From Chloroflexota bacterium (lineage in GTDB: Bacteria > Chloroflexota > Limnocylindria > Limnocylindrales > CSP1-4), in NCBI GenBank assembly GCA_021802825.1, contig JAJZRG010000006.1:57402-121401 (forward strand): 64,000 nt of DNA. The letters are read 5' to 3'. A model generated the notes under the pieces. The model did not search any database, was not told the DNA's origin, and saw only the letters and a list, made by a program, of their open reading frames with translations. Of the stretch, positions 50,806-59,395 are shown in pieces; the first letter of the stretch is position 1; every line of letters starts with the position of its first letter. Both the position numbers and the translations under genes were made by a program.

Positions 50806-52308
50806 CTACGCAAGCTTGGCCGCCTCCGCGCGGAGCAGCTCCCAGGCGCGCGCCACGTGGTGGGGCTCCGTCCGCAGGTTCCCGATCGCCACGCGGATGG
50901 TGAACCGATCGGCGAGCCGGGTGTGCGAGAGGAACACCTCGCCCGTTCGGTTGACCGCGTCCATCAGCGCCGTGTTGAGCTGGTCCAGGCGGGCGTGGAC
51001 GTCGGGCTCGTCCTCACGGCCCGCGAGTGCGGCAGGCCGGTATCGGAAGCAGACCGTGGCGAACGGCACCGGCGCCAGGCGCTCCCAGTCCGGGTCGGCG
51101 TCCACCCAGCCCGCGAACGTATCGGCCATCGCCAGGTGGTGCCGGATCCGCCGCCTTAACCCCTCGAGCCCGAACCAGCGGAGCTGCATCCACAGCTTGA
51201 GGGCGCGCATCCGCCGGCCAAGCTGCGGCTGGTACTCGTTGTAGTCGAGAACCGGGTTGGCGCGGTCGAGCGTGCGCAGGTATTCGGGCACCAGGCTGAA
51301 CGCCGCCCGCAGCTGGTCCATCCGGCGCGACAGCAGCAGCGAGGCGTCGAGCGGTGTGAACAGCCACTTGTGGGGGTTGACGACGATCGAGTCGGCGCGC
51401 TCCCAGCCGGCGAACGGCGCCCGGCGGTCCGGGAGCAGGGCCGTCACGCCAGCGTAGGCCGAGTCCGCGTGCAGCCAGATCCCCTCCCGCTCCGCGATGT
51501 CGGCGATGGCGGGCACGGGGTCCACCGAGGTGGACGATGTCGTGCCGACGGTCGCGACCACGCAGATCGGCGTGCGGCCGGCAGCGCGGTCCGAGGCGAT
51601 GGCGGCGGCCAGGGCATCGGCATCCATCTCGTAGCGATCGTTGACCGGCACCTTGACCAGCGCAGCTCGCCCGAGCCCGAGGGTCATGCACGCCTTCTCG
51701 ATGGAACTGTGGGTCTCCGTGGAGCCGTAGACCCGGGGCTGGCCGAAGCCCTCGCGGGCCGCGAGCCCCTTGGCGGCCGCTTCGAGCCCCGCCGCCTCCC
51801 GCGACGCGGCGATCGCGATGAGCGTGGACGTGGACGCGGTGTCGGTGAGCAGCCCGTCGAACGCGTCCGGCAGCCCCAGCCCCTCGCGCAGCCAGCGGAC
51901 CACGACGCCCTCGAGCTCCGTGCCGATCGGCGAGGTCCGCCACAGCATGGGGTTCTGCCCGAGCGCCGCCGTGATCATCTCGCCCAGGATGCCGGGCCCC
52001 GACGCCGACGTGGAGAAGTACGCGAAGAAGCCTGGGTGCTGCCAGTGCGTGGCGTTGGGCAGGACCAGCCGCTCGACGTCGGCCAGGATGGCGTCGACCT
52101 GCTCGGGCGCCTCCGGCGCGTGCGCGGGGAAGGCGGGGGCGATGGACCCGGGTTCGATGGACGGGAACACGGCGTACGACTCGACGCCCTCGAGGTAGTC
52201 CGCGATCAGGTCCGCCACCTCATGGGCCGCCGCCCGGAACGCGACGGGGCTCATGTCGGTCACGCCGGTGGTCTGCTGCGGGTCGAGGCGGGGGTCGTCG
52301 GGGCGCAT
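50806..52308 (-). CDS. PLP-dependent aromatic-L-amino-acid decarboxylase (group II)
   Basis: This 500-aa enzyme decarboxylates aromatic amino acids such as Tyr, Trp or DOPA; the exact substrate is unknown. PLP site features are DTASTSTLIAIAASREAA, SSIEKACMTLGLGR, VVATVGTTSSTSVDPVPAIA, WLHADSAYAGVTALLP and the Schiff-base Lys in VVNPHKWLFTPLDASLLL. The C-terminal domain ends in a helical tail. Length is normal. The ATG at 52308 gives a short extension before the family start (AFRAAAHEVADLIADYLEGV). Confidence 0.93.
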   Translation of the reverse strand: MRPDDPRLDPQQTTGVTDMSPVAFRAAAHEVADLIADYLEGVESYAVFPSIEPGSIAPAFPAHAPEAPEQVDAILADVERLVLPNATHWQHPGFFAYFSTSASGPGILGEMITAALGQNPMLWRTSPIGTELEGVVVRWLREGLGLPDAFDGLLTDTASTSTLIAIAASREAAGLEAAAKGLAAREGFGQPRVYGSTETHSSIEKACMTLGLGRAALVKVPVNDRYEMDADALAAAIASDRAAGRTPICVVATVGTTSSTSVDPVPAIADIAEREGIWLHADSAYAGVTALLPDRRAPFAGWERADSIVVNPHKWLFTPLDASLLLSRRMDQLRAAFSLVPEYLRTLDRANPVLDYNEYQPQLGRRMRALKLWMQLRWFGLEGLRRRIRHHLAMADTFAGWVDADPDWERLAPVPFATVCFRYRPAALAGREDEPDVHARLDQLNTALMDAVNRTGEVFLSHTRLADRFTIRVAIGNLRTEPHHVARAWELLRAEAAKLA

Positions 52309-52341
52309 GGCCCGAGGGTAGCGCGCTCGGGTCGCCGCCGA

Positions 52342-53169
52342 TCAGACGGACGCGCCGATCTCGGACAGGATCCTCGAGACGTCGCCGCTGAGGAGCACGA
52401 GCACGAGGCCCAGCACCCAGAGCGCGAACAGCGCCACCACGATCACCAGGCACGTCACGGCGGGCGTCTGCGCGCTCGCCGGCTGCACGAGCGCGGTGTT
52501 CGCGATGCGGTCGTGCACGCCCTGCTTGGTGGGGCTCGACGCCGTGGTTGCGAGCAGGATCAGCTCCCACACGAATGCGCAGAGCACGCTGGGCAGCAGA
52601 AGCGGGGGCACGAGCTCGACCAGCTGGAAGATGCCGCCCAGGGCGAGCCACCTGGTCAGCCCCTGCCCGACGGTCGGGGTGGCGCCCGTCCGCGCGTCGC
52701 CGATCCGCAGCTTCATCAGCCGCATCCCCGGCGTCGCCTGCGCGCTCCCTGTCCAGAACGAGACGAAGTACAGAAGGTTGACCCCCATTCCGACGATCCC
52801 GGCCACGAGCGTGATGCCGGACTGCCGCATGCCGCCCAGGACGCCGCTGCCGAGAGCGAAGACGATGACGAACACCGGAACGCTGACGATCAAGCCGTCG
52901 AGCAGGTACGCCATGACGCGGTCGAGCGTCCGGCCGTACTGGAGCCTCTCGCCGCCTGGGGCCGCGCTGCTGTAGGCGCCCGGCGGCGGCGCCCAGGGGG
53001 TGACGGGATCGGGACCGTCGCCCGGTGGGGGCAGGCCAGGCGGGGCCGGCGGTGGCGGCGGGCCGGGCTCAGCGGGCGACTCGGGAGACGGCTCGCGTGG
53101 CGCCCCGGAGGACGCCGGTGGCGGTCCATACGGCACGGGCTCGTCGCTGCTCCTGTGCCATCTGGCCAT
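52342..53169 (-). CDS. RDD-family membrane protein with Pro-rich N terminus
   Basis: This 275-aa protein has a Pro/Ser/Gly-rich cytoplasmic N-terminal region (about residues 5-75) followed by an RDD domain: TLDRVMAYLLDGLIVSVPVF carries the RxxxxxxD signature, QATPGMRLMKLRIGDARTG the second motif, and a later pair of hydrophobic helices. RDD proteins are of unknown transport or scaffolding function. The ATG at 53169 follows GGGAGG; an upstream in-frame start at 53190 is less likely. Overlaps nothing and precedes the decarboxylase on the same strand. Confidence 0.83.
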   Translation of the reverse strand: MARWHRSSDEPVPYGPPPASSGAPREPSPESPAEPGPPPPPAPPGLPPPGDGPDPVTPWAPPPGAYSSAAPGGERLQYGRTLDRVMAYLLDGLIVSVPVFVIVFALGSGVLGGMRQSGITLVAGIVGMGVNLLYFVSFWTGSAQATPGMRLMKLRIGDARTGATPTVGQGLTRWLALGGIFQLVELVPPLLLPSVLCAFVWELILLATTASSPTKQGVHDRIANTALVQPASAQTPAVTCLVIVVALFALWVLGLVLVLLSGDVSRILSEIGASV

Positions 53170-53228
53170 CGCTATCCTCCCTCGCGCCAACGTGGCGCCC
53201 AGTGAAGGATACGGTCGATGCGCCCCGG

Positions 53229-55706
53229 CTAGCAGAGGATCCGGGCGCGCTGCGGGTCGTAGAGCGGCCGCACCGACACGCGCGCCGGGCAGCGGACGCC
53301 GGCGATGTCGAGCTCGTAGTCGTCGCCGTCAACCGCCTCGGCCGGCAGGCCCACCGGATCCTCGAGCATCGCGAGGCCGACAGCGCCGCCGAGGGTGTGC
53401 CCGTACGCGCCGACCCGGTTGTGCCCCACCAGCTGCCCGTGGCGGTACAGCGGCTCATGGCCATACAGGAGTGGCTCCGGGTCAAGGGCGAGCACCTGGA
53501 CGAGGCGCCGCCTCGGCGGGCCGGACCTTCGCGCCGCCAGCAGCGCCTCGCGCCCCATGAAGCCGCCGGGCTTGTCCCACGCGACGGCGAACCCGAGCCC
53601 CACGTCGAGCGGCGTGTCGGTGTTGTCGATGTCCACGCCGTAGTCGCGGTAGCCCTTCTCCAGGCGCAGGCTGCCCATCGCGCCCAGGCCCACGTTGGCG
53701 AGGCCGAAGTCGGCGCCTGCCTCGCACAGCGCGTCGTAGACCGTGAGCGCCTGGTCGGCCGGCACGTGGAGCTCGAACCCGAGCTCGCCGACATAGGTCA
53801 CGCGCATCGCCCACACCCGCGCGTAGTCGAGGTCGATCTCGCGGGCCGCGAGGTACGGAAAGGCGTGGTTCGAGAGGTCGGCGCTGGTCAGCCCCTGGAG
53901 CAGTTCACGCGAACGCGGTCCCTGCACCGACAGCAGCGTCCAGCCAGAGGTCACGTCGGTCGTCGTGAGGTGCGCGCCCTCGGGCGCGTGGCGGCGGACC
54001 CAGGACTCGAGGCGGCGGTGAATCGTGTCGGTCGCGACCACGAGGAATCGATCCTCGGCCAGGCGTGTGACCGTCAGGTCAGCCTCGATGCCGCCGGCCC
54101 CGTTGAGCCATTGCGTGTAGACGAGGCGGCCAGGCTCCACCGCCACGTCGTTCGCGCAGACCCGGTTGAGGACGGCATCCGCGTCCCGCCCCTGGACCAG
54201 CACCTTGGCCATGACGCTCATGTCCATGACGCCCACCGCCTCGCGCACGGCCCGGTGCTCGGCGGCCTGGAGCGGGAACGAGGCGTCCCTCCCCCACCCC
54301 ACCTCGACCTGCGGGTGCTGGCCGTCGGGCGCGAACCACTCGGCGTACTCGAAGCCCGACGACGGGGCGAAGTGCGCCCCCGCGACCGCGAGCCGGTCAT
54401 GGATGACCGAGCGCCGGACGTTGCGGGCACTCGCGGGGTGCCAGTTCGGGAACGCGGCATCGCCGAACAGGCGGCCCAGCTGCTCGACCGCCCGGTCGCG
54501 CCGGAAGCGTCGGCCCGTCTCGAACGTCTGCGTCCGGTCCACCTGCATGCCCGAGAGGTCCACGGGCACGACGCCCGTGTCGACCAGCTCCGCCAGCGTG
54601 GCGCCCACACCACCGCTCATCAGGATCCCGAGCGAGTTGAGCCCGGCCGCCACGTAGAAGCCGCGCAGCTCGGGCGCCTCGCCCAGCTGCGGCATGGTGT
54701 CGGGCGTGAACGACTCGGGGCCGCAGAACATCGTCCGGACGCCGGCGTCGCGCAGGCTCGGGAAGCGCTCCATCGCCCCGTCGAGGAAGGGCGTGATGCG
54801 CTCCCAGTCGGGATCGAGGCTCGCGAACGCGATGTCCTTCGGGACGCAGTCCAGCGACCATGCCTTTGCGACCGGCTCGAACAGGCCCACCAGGATCCCG
54901 CCGCCCTCCTCGCGGTAGTAGCCGTAGCGGTCCGGGTCCTCCACGATCGGCAGGTCCGGGAGTGCCCACGGAACGGTGTCGGTGATGAGGTAGTAGTGCT
55001 CGGCGGCCTGGAGCGGGACCGACACGCCGGCCAGCGCCCCCACCTCGCGGCCCCACAGTCCGGCCGCGTTGATCACGACGTCGGTCTTGATCGGGCCGCG
55101 GTCCGTCATGACGCCGGTCACGCGGCCCCGCTCCTGGCTGATCCCGGTGACGGTCACGCCCTCGGCGATCCGCGCGCCCCGCATCCGGGCACCCTTCGCG
55201 TAGGCCTGCGCGAGGTCCGCCGGGTTCACGCGACCCTCGTCGGCGACGTAGAAGGCGGCGAGGACGTCGTCGGTGTTGGCGGCCGGCCAGAGCCTCGCGA
55301 ACTCGCTCGCCGAGAGCTCCTGGTCGTCCACGCCGAACATGCGCACAAAGGCCGCCTCGCGCCGCAGCGTCTCGAGCCGCCGCGGGGTGGTGGCGAGATG
55401 GCAGTGCCCGACCGCCCGGAACCCCGTCGCCTGCCCGGTCTCGTCCTCCAGCGAGGCGCACAGGTCCCGCGTGTAGCGCGACATCCAGAGCAGCGTCTGG
55501 TTCGCCATCCCGGCCGACGTGATGAGCCCGGCTGCGTGCCACGTCGTCCCCGCGGTGAGCTGACGGCGCTCGAGCAGGACCACATCCGACCAGCCCCGCC
55601 TGGCGAGGTGGTAGGCGATGCTGGTCCCGATCGCCCCGCCGCCGATGACGACGGCGCGCGCCTGCTCCGGGATAGAGCCCTTCGTCGCGGGCTGCGCCTC
55701 GATCAC
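53229..55706 (-). CDS. FAD-dependent dimethylglycine/sarcosine dehydrogenase-type enzyme with GcvT domains
   Basis: This 825-aa protein has a DAO-type FAD domain (residues 15-375; AVVIGGGAIGTSIAYHLARR, LLERRQLTAGTTWHAAGL), an FAO_M linker (about 380-430), and a GcvT aminomethyltransferase module with C-terminal beta-barrel (about 430-820; LSVQGPRSRELLQGLT, VGELGFELHVPADQALTVYD, EKGYRDYGVDIDNTDTPLDV). Such enzymes oxidise N-methyl amines (dimethylglycine, sarcosine or related) and pass the one-carbon unit to tetrahydrofolate. Substrate within that group is unknown. It starts with GTG. Confidence 0.92.
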   Translation of the reverse strand: MIEAQPATKGSIPEQARAVVIGGGAIGTSIAYHLARRGWSDVVLLERRQLTAGTTWHAAGLITSAGMANQTLLWMSRYTRDLCASLEDETGQATGFRAVGHCHLATTPRRLETLRREAAFVRMFGVDDQELSASEFARLWPAANTDDVLAAFYVADEGRVNPADLAQAYAKGARMRGARIAEGVTVTGISQERGRVTGVMTDRGPIKTDVVINAAGLWGREVGALAGVSVPLQAAEHYYLITDTVPWALPDLPIVEDPDRYGYYREEGGGILVGLFEPVAKAWSLDCVPKDIAFASLDPDWERITPFLDGAMERFPSLRDAGVRTMFCGPESFTPDTMPQLGEAPELRGFYVAAGLNSLGILMSGGVGATLAELVDTGVVPVDLSGMQVDRTQTFETGRRFRRDRAVEQLGRLFGDAAFPNWHPASARNVRRSVIHDRLAVAGAHFAPSSGFEYAEWFAPDGQHPQVEVGWGRDASFPLQAAEHRAVREAVGVMDMSVMAKVLVQGRDADAVLNRVCANDVAVEPGRLVYTQWLNGAGGIEADLTVTRLAEDRFLVVATDTIHRRLESWVRRHAPEGAHLTTTDVTSGWTLLSVQGPRSRELLQGLTSADLSNHAFPYLAAREIDLDYARVWAMRVTYVGELGFELHVPADQALTVYDALCEAGADFGLANVGLGAMGSLRLEKGYRDYGVDIDNTDTPLDVGLGFAVAWDKPGGFMGREALLAARRSGPPRRRLVQVLALDPEPLLYGHEPLYRHGQLVGHNRVGAYGHTLGGAVGLAMLEDPVGLPAEAVDGDDYELDIAGVRCPARVSVRPLYDPQRARILC

Positions 55707-55770
55707 GGTGTTCCCTCGCCTCGGCGCTGGTCCGCCTCGCAGGCGGTCTGGCCGCGCCGACGGTCCGATG

Positions 55771-56169
55771 CTAGTCCGGCAACTTGGCGGGAGCGGCTGC
55801 GGAGTCGTGGGCCGGGATGGCTGAGGCGGGGGCGCTGAGGTACACCGCGATCGTGATCGCGTAGGTGATCCCCACCACGATGACGAGGCTCAGGACGCCC
55901 AGGGCGAGGAGCACGGGCACGCGGCGGATCTTGGTGACCCGTGCGGTCAGCGACGTCGCCACCACGACGGCGGGCCAGATGCCCAAGGGGCCGAGCCCGG
56001 CGACCGCGAACAGCACCAGCAGGACGAACAGCAGCAGGCAGGCGACCGCCAGCGCGCCCGCGAACTGCCCGGGCGTGACGCGTGGCGCCGCCTGCTCGCT
56101 GACGCGGCGCGCCCGGCTGTCCGGCTCCGCTGCTGCTGCCGGGCCGCTGGGGCCCAGCTCGTCGTCCAT
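55771..56169 (-). CDS. Hypothetical two-helix membrane protein
   Basis: This 132-aa protein has a polar N-terminal 35 residues, two or three hydrophobic helices (ALAVACLLLFVLLVLFAVAG; IWPAVVVATSLTA; VLLALGVLSLVIVVGITYAI) and a short Ala/Pro tail. No family is recognised. The ATG at 56169 follows GGGAGGCGAC. Its neighbour on the same strand, 65 bases downstream, is the dehydrogenase. Confidence 0.6.
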   Translation of the reverse strand: MDDELGPSGPAAAAEPDSRARRVSEQAAPRVTPGQFAGALAVACLLLFVLLVLFAVAGLGPLGIWPAVVVATSLTARVTKIRRVPVLLALGVLSLVIVVGITYAITIAVYLSAPASAIPAHDSAAAPAKLPD

Positions 56170-56242
56170 GTCGCCTCCCTCGCTCGCGCCGATGATAGGT
56201 CGGGCCGGGCCGCCAGACGCCCGGACCTCGGCGGCCACACGA

Positions 56243-56271
56243 AGGAGCCCTGACCGACGGCCAGGGCCCCT
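56243..56271 (-). terminator. Imperfect hairpin downstream of PxKF fragment
   Basis: AGG-A-GCCCTG (56243-56252) and CAGGGC-C-CCT (56262-56271) pair around a nine-base loop. On the minus strand the stem is followed by TCGTG, not a T run, so it is a weak terminator candidate for transcription coming from 56306. Confidence 0.4.
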
Positions 56272-56305
56272 CGTGACCGATGCGCGCCTTCGCAGCGCGC
56301 CCGAC

Positions 56306-56482
56306 CTACCTTGTGAACTCGAACGTCGCCACCTGTTGCGTGCCGTGGGCGAACGCGAGGACGAGCCGGCGGCAGGTGCCCGCCCAGGCCTTGACGGTCT
56401 TCCACCTGTAGCGGTACTGGCCCGCGAGCGCGTCATAGGCGAGGCCGGAGGCCCCGGCGGTCACCGTCGTGGTGCTCGGCCG
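56306..56482 (-). pseudogene. PxKF-domain C-terminal fragment
   Basis: On the minus strand the last 58 codons before the TGA at 56306 read TTTVTAGASGLAYDALAGQY, RYRWKTVKAWAGTCRRLVLA, FAHGTQQVATFEF. This is the PxKF domain found at the C terminus of large secreted proteins (WKT-x-KAWAGTCR-x-L). The large protein itself is absent; the frame upstream is low-complexity and antisense to the lipoprotein leader. So this appears to be the tail of a lost exoprotein gene. Confidence 0.55.
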
Positions 56483-56671
56483 GTCGATGGCGCCTGGGAC
56501 CGTCCCTTGTCGCGGGAGGCGGCCGCGTCCCCTCGTCGCTGCAGAAGCGTGGCGTGGTGCCGCCGACCCAATCGGGCGGCCAGAGGTGCCCGATTGGCGG
56601 TCCTGCACGTCCTTGCCGTCGGGCCCCCGCTCAGGGATGGTCTCGCCGTGCTGGCACCCTTCGTCCCGTCG

Positions 56672-57214
56672 ATGCTTGCTCAACCGCCCCGCCTGCGGCT
56701 CGCCGCAGCCTGCCTCGTCCTCACGACGGCGCTCGCTGCTTGCTCCGGCTCAGCGACCCCGGCCCCTCCCGCGTCCATCACGACCGACGCCGCAGCCGCG
56801 AGCGGGTCGCCTGCCTATCCGTTCGGCGGGGACGCGTGCAAGGCGCTGTCGGACGCCGAGATCGCCGCCGCAACCGGCCTGACGCCCTCATCCCATGACA
56901 CGCAGACCGCGTCGGGGGTCACCGGCGGGCCGCACTGCTACTGGCACCTGCCTGTCGGCTCGGGTCAGGACGTCCTCGCGGTGGAGTTCGGGGACCTGCA
57001 GTACTTCAGCACCGGCACCGGGTCGAACGGCGGGCCCAGTGCGGCGCCGGTCGCGTCGCTCGGCGATCAGGCGTTCTTCGTTCCCTACGCCACGCCGGAC
57101 CTGTGGTTCAGCCACGGCTCCTACATGGTGAGCGTGGTGTCGATGGGCGAGCGCCCCTTCACGCGCGACCAGGTCGAGGCGCTGGCGCGGGCAATCCTGG
57201 CGAAGCTCGGCTGA
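56672..57214 (+). CDS. Secreted lipoprotein, DUF3558-like
   Basis: This 180-aa protein has a lipoprotein signal peptide: RLAAACLVLTTALAACSGS, with lipobox LAAC (Cys near residue 24), then a Thr/Ala/Pro linker. The mature domain has DACKALSDAEIAAATGL and HCYWHLPVG, with two Cys that could pair, resembling DUF3558-type lipoproteins. Function is unknown. ATG at 56672 gives the best signal peptide; a GTG at 56648 is an alternative. Confidence 0.72.
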   Translation: MLAQPPRLRLAAACLVLTTALAACSGSATPAPPASITTDAAAASGSPAYPFGGDACKALSDAEIAAATGLTPSSHDTQTASGVTGGPHCYWHLPVGSGQDVLAVEFGDLQYFSTGTGSNGGPSAAPVASLGDQAFFVPYATPDLWFSHGSYMVSVVSMGERPFTRDQVEALARAILAKLG

Positions 57215-57664
57215 GGGCGGCTGCCGGGGCGTGACTGCGGCGCGCCCCAGATCGCTCAACACGCTCCCCAGATCCCCCAACACGCTCCCCGGGAGCGCTA
57301 CGTGCGCAGCGAGTCCGGTACACGCCTGGCAGGGGTGAACAGGCATCCAACGCGCCGGGACACGCCTGTGCGGAGTGCCACGGCAGACGGCCGCACATAC
57401 CACGCTCCCGCGGGGTGATCGGGAATGGCCGGCCCCTGATTGGCTGGACGCGGCGTTGCGAGGCCAGCGGAAGGCCTTCGCGTGGCTCCGAGGGCTCGTC
57501 CCGTGCGCATGGCCGCGGGTCTGGGACCGTGTCGCCCGCACCACGCTCGTGCCGGTCGAAATACCGGCGTCGCGGTGGCGTGGTGTCTCGAACCCACCGA
57601 CCACGCGGCGCATCGTCGTGGCAACAGGAACGGCGTCCCCACAGATCCTGAGAGGAGAGACACG
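57215..57664. other. Intergenic stretch with a 21-bp tandem repeat
   Basis: No gene is evident. CCCCAGATCGCTCAACACGC (57245-57264, plus one base) is followed directly by a second copy (57266-57286) with two changes, and then by GCTCCC-C-GGGAGC, a short hairpin (57283-57295) that might end the lipoprotein transcript. The rest shows no frame with family-like features. Confidence 0.55.
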
Positions 57665-57880
57665 GTGCTGCACCCCACGACCGCCCAGTACCTGATCACT
57701 GCCCGCCACCGAGACCTCGAGGCCGCAGCCGCCGGAGCCAGGTTGGTCGCCGAGGCTCGCGAATCCGGAAGCCGCGGGCACGACGGCGACGGGCTCCGGC
57801 CCACGCGCTGGGGCATCCGCCTGCCGCGCCTGGCCCAGGCCTTCCGCCGCCGCGCTGCCGCCGGCGCCACGACTCCCTAG
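57665..57880 (+). CDS. Small hypothetical protein
   Basis: This 71-aa protein reads VLHPTTAQYLITARHRDLEA, AAAGARLVAEARESG, and ends in a basic RRRAAAG tail. It resembles short helical proteins often found in Actinobacteria and Chloroflexota (start LHPT, then a charged helix), whose role is unknown. GAGAGGAGA precedes the GTG at 6-8 bases. No partner is evident; the next gene (Crp/Fnr) is convergent. Confidence 0.55.
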   Translation: MLHPTTAQYLITARHRDLEAAAAGARLVAEARESGSRGHDGDGLRPTRWGIRLPRLAQAFRRRAAAGATTP

Positions 57881-57962
57881 GCCGCCTGTCCTGCGGGCCG
57901 CGCCCACGCTCGTGGCGAGCCACCCTGCTGGCCGCCGATGTGCCCGGCGACCCGCGGCGTTC

Positions 57963-57991
57963 GAGGGGCCCGGTTCGACCGCCGGGCCCTC
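57963..57991. terminator. Hairpin between convergent genes
   Basis: GAGGGGCCCGG (57963-57973) pairs with CCGGGCCCTC (57982-57991) with a one-base bulge around an eight-base loop. It lies between the small gene on the plus strand and the Crp/Fnr gene on the minus strand, where a bidirectional terminator would be expected. No T tract is present. Confidence 0.45.
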
Positions 57992-58115
57992 GCCGCGTGT
58001 CAGCGGGGCCGGGTCCCGGGGCCTCGCTCCGGCGGCAGGCGGTTGGGTCTGCGTCAAGGCCCGCGGCCGACACCCTGGAGGGAGCTGGCATGCCCCGGGC
58101 CTGCCAGCACGGCCG

Positions 58116-58805
58116 TCAGCTCGCCCGGCGGCGCAGCCCCTCGACGTCGCGGACGATCAGCGACCCGTGGTCGCGCAGGATCAGGTCGCGATGCTCGAGC
58201 TGCGCGAGGGCCTTGTTCACGGCCTCGCGCGACGCGCCGATCAGGCCCGCGAGCTCACGCTGGGAGAGCGGCAGGCCGATCCGCGTTCCTTTTTCGACAG
58301 GCGTCCCGTCTGTCGCAGCGAGCTCGACCAGGCGGCGCGCCACCCGGCCCGTCACGTCGAGCGCCACGAACTCCGCCCGCAGCCGGTCCGAGTTGCGCAA
58401 CCGCCCGATGACCGACCGCAGGAGCGCGACCGCCAGGCCGGGCTCGCGCTCGAGCGCCGCGAGGAACGTGTTCGCGGGCAGGACGAGCGCCTCGCCCTCC
58501 TCGACCACCGTGACCGTGGCCATGTGGTCCTCCCCGTCGATCGCCGCGAGCTCGCCCAAGACGTCGCCCGCGCCGCGGAATGAGAGAACCGTCTCCTGGC
58601 CTTCCCCGGAGAACGTCGCGACCTTGACACGGCCTGAGAGCAGGAGCACGACGCGGCTCGAGGCGTCGCCCTCCGTGAACAGCATCATGCCCACGCGCAG
58701 GCGCTGTCGCCGGGCATCTCGGAAGGCGGTGGCGAGCGGTCCCGCCATCGGGTCCGGCGGATGGGGCTGGGGCTGGGGCGCTGCTCCCTCCATGGCGCGG
58801 AGCAT
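58116..58805 (-). CDS. Crp/Fnr-family transcriptional regulator
   Basis: This 229-aa protein has a cyclic nucleotide-binding-like domain (about residues 15-135; GMMLFTEGDASSRVVLLLSG, GDVLGELAAIDGEDHMATVT) and a C-terminal winged HTH (about 160-225; LPLSQRELAGLIGASREAVN). The Fnr Cys cluster is absent. Ligand cannot be read, but a class III cyclase gene is encoded 0.6 kb downstream on the other strand, so cAMP is a fair guess. Several ATGs are possible; 58805 is the longest that does not run into upstream noncoding sequence. Confidence 0.85.
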   Translation of the reverse strand: MLRAMEGAAPQPQPHPPDPMAGPLATAFRDARRQRLRVGMMLFTEGDASSRVVLLLSGRVKVATFSGEGQETVLSFRGAGDVLGELAAIDGEDHMATVTVVEEGEALVLPANTFLAALEREPGLAVALLRSVIGRLRNSDRLRAEFVALDVTGRVARRLVELAATDGTPVEKGTRIGLPLSQRELAGLIGASREAVNKALAQLEHRDLILRDHGSLIVRDVEGLRRRAS

Positions 58806-58837
58806 AGACGCCAGATGGGCCGAGCGGGCGGGGGTGT

Positions 58838-58851
58838 GACGGAATACCGTC
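58838..58851. promoter_or_regulatory. Short palindrome, possible operator
   Basis: GACGG-AATA-CCGTC lies 33 bases before the Crp/Fnr start and overlaps a TGTGA half-site (58835-58839). Its position in the divergent gap to the small plus-strand gene at 58957 suggests a regulator site. It is short and unproven. Confidence 0.35.
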
Positions 58852-58956
58852 CCGGGCGTGGCGTGCGCCATTCCGGCTCGCCGGATCCAAGGGCGAGCAT
58901 CTGCCTCATCGCCAACGGGCCAGCCGCCGGCGACTGGGAGCACAAAGGAGCACACC

Positions 58957-59184
58957 ATGGGCCGGATGTACGTCGCCAGCGTCCTCCTCGCGATCACCGG
59001 CAAGCGCCAGCCCGCCAAGGTGGAAGATGTCGAGCTCGAGCCCATCCCCCCCGGCGCCTGGGCCGCGTGGGCCAAGGGCCCGGACGCCGCGCAGACGGTC
59101 CGGACCAGTGAGCCGACGACCGCGGCGGCGCCTGTCGACCGCGACGGCGCCGGTCGACCCCAGGCTGGCATGCTCGCCCGATAA
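58957..59184 (+). CDS. Small hypothetical protein
   Basis: This 75-aa protein starts MGRMYVASVLLAITGKRQPA, then VEDVELEPIPPGAWAAWAKG, and ends in an Ala/Thr/Pro-rich tail. It has no recognised family. A strong AAAGGAG lies six bases before the ATG, which makes real translation likely. It is divergent from the Crp/Fnr gene and precedes the cyclase by about 210 bases. It may be regulated by the nearby palindrome. Confidence 0.55.
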   Translation: MGRMYVASVLLAITGKRQPAKVEDVELEPIPPGAWAAWAKGPDAAQTVRTSEPTTAAAPVDRDGAGRPQAGMLAR

Positions 59185-59395
59185 GGCCCAGTGCTCCGGC
59201 CGCGCTGTCGGCGAGGGGCCGCAGCCGATCCCCTGGGTCGCAGGAGGGGCGACCTGCCATTCGGGCCGCGATCGCGCGGTCCGCCGAGCGACGGGGCGCT
59301 CCCCGCCCCTCGCTGGCGGTCGGCAGCTCTGTCTGGCCGCCGTGCAACTATGCTCCGTCGATGGCGAGGGAGCTGCGTTTCCGGCAGGGTGCACG

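Noticed and set aside
53025..55838. Very long plus-strand frame across the dehydrogenase gene
   Set aside because: The minus strand encodes a full DAO-GcvT enzyme; the opposite frame has no domain features.
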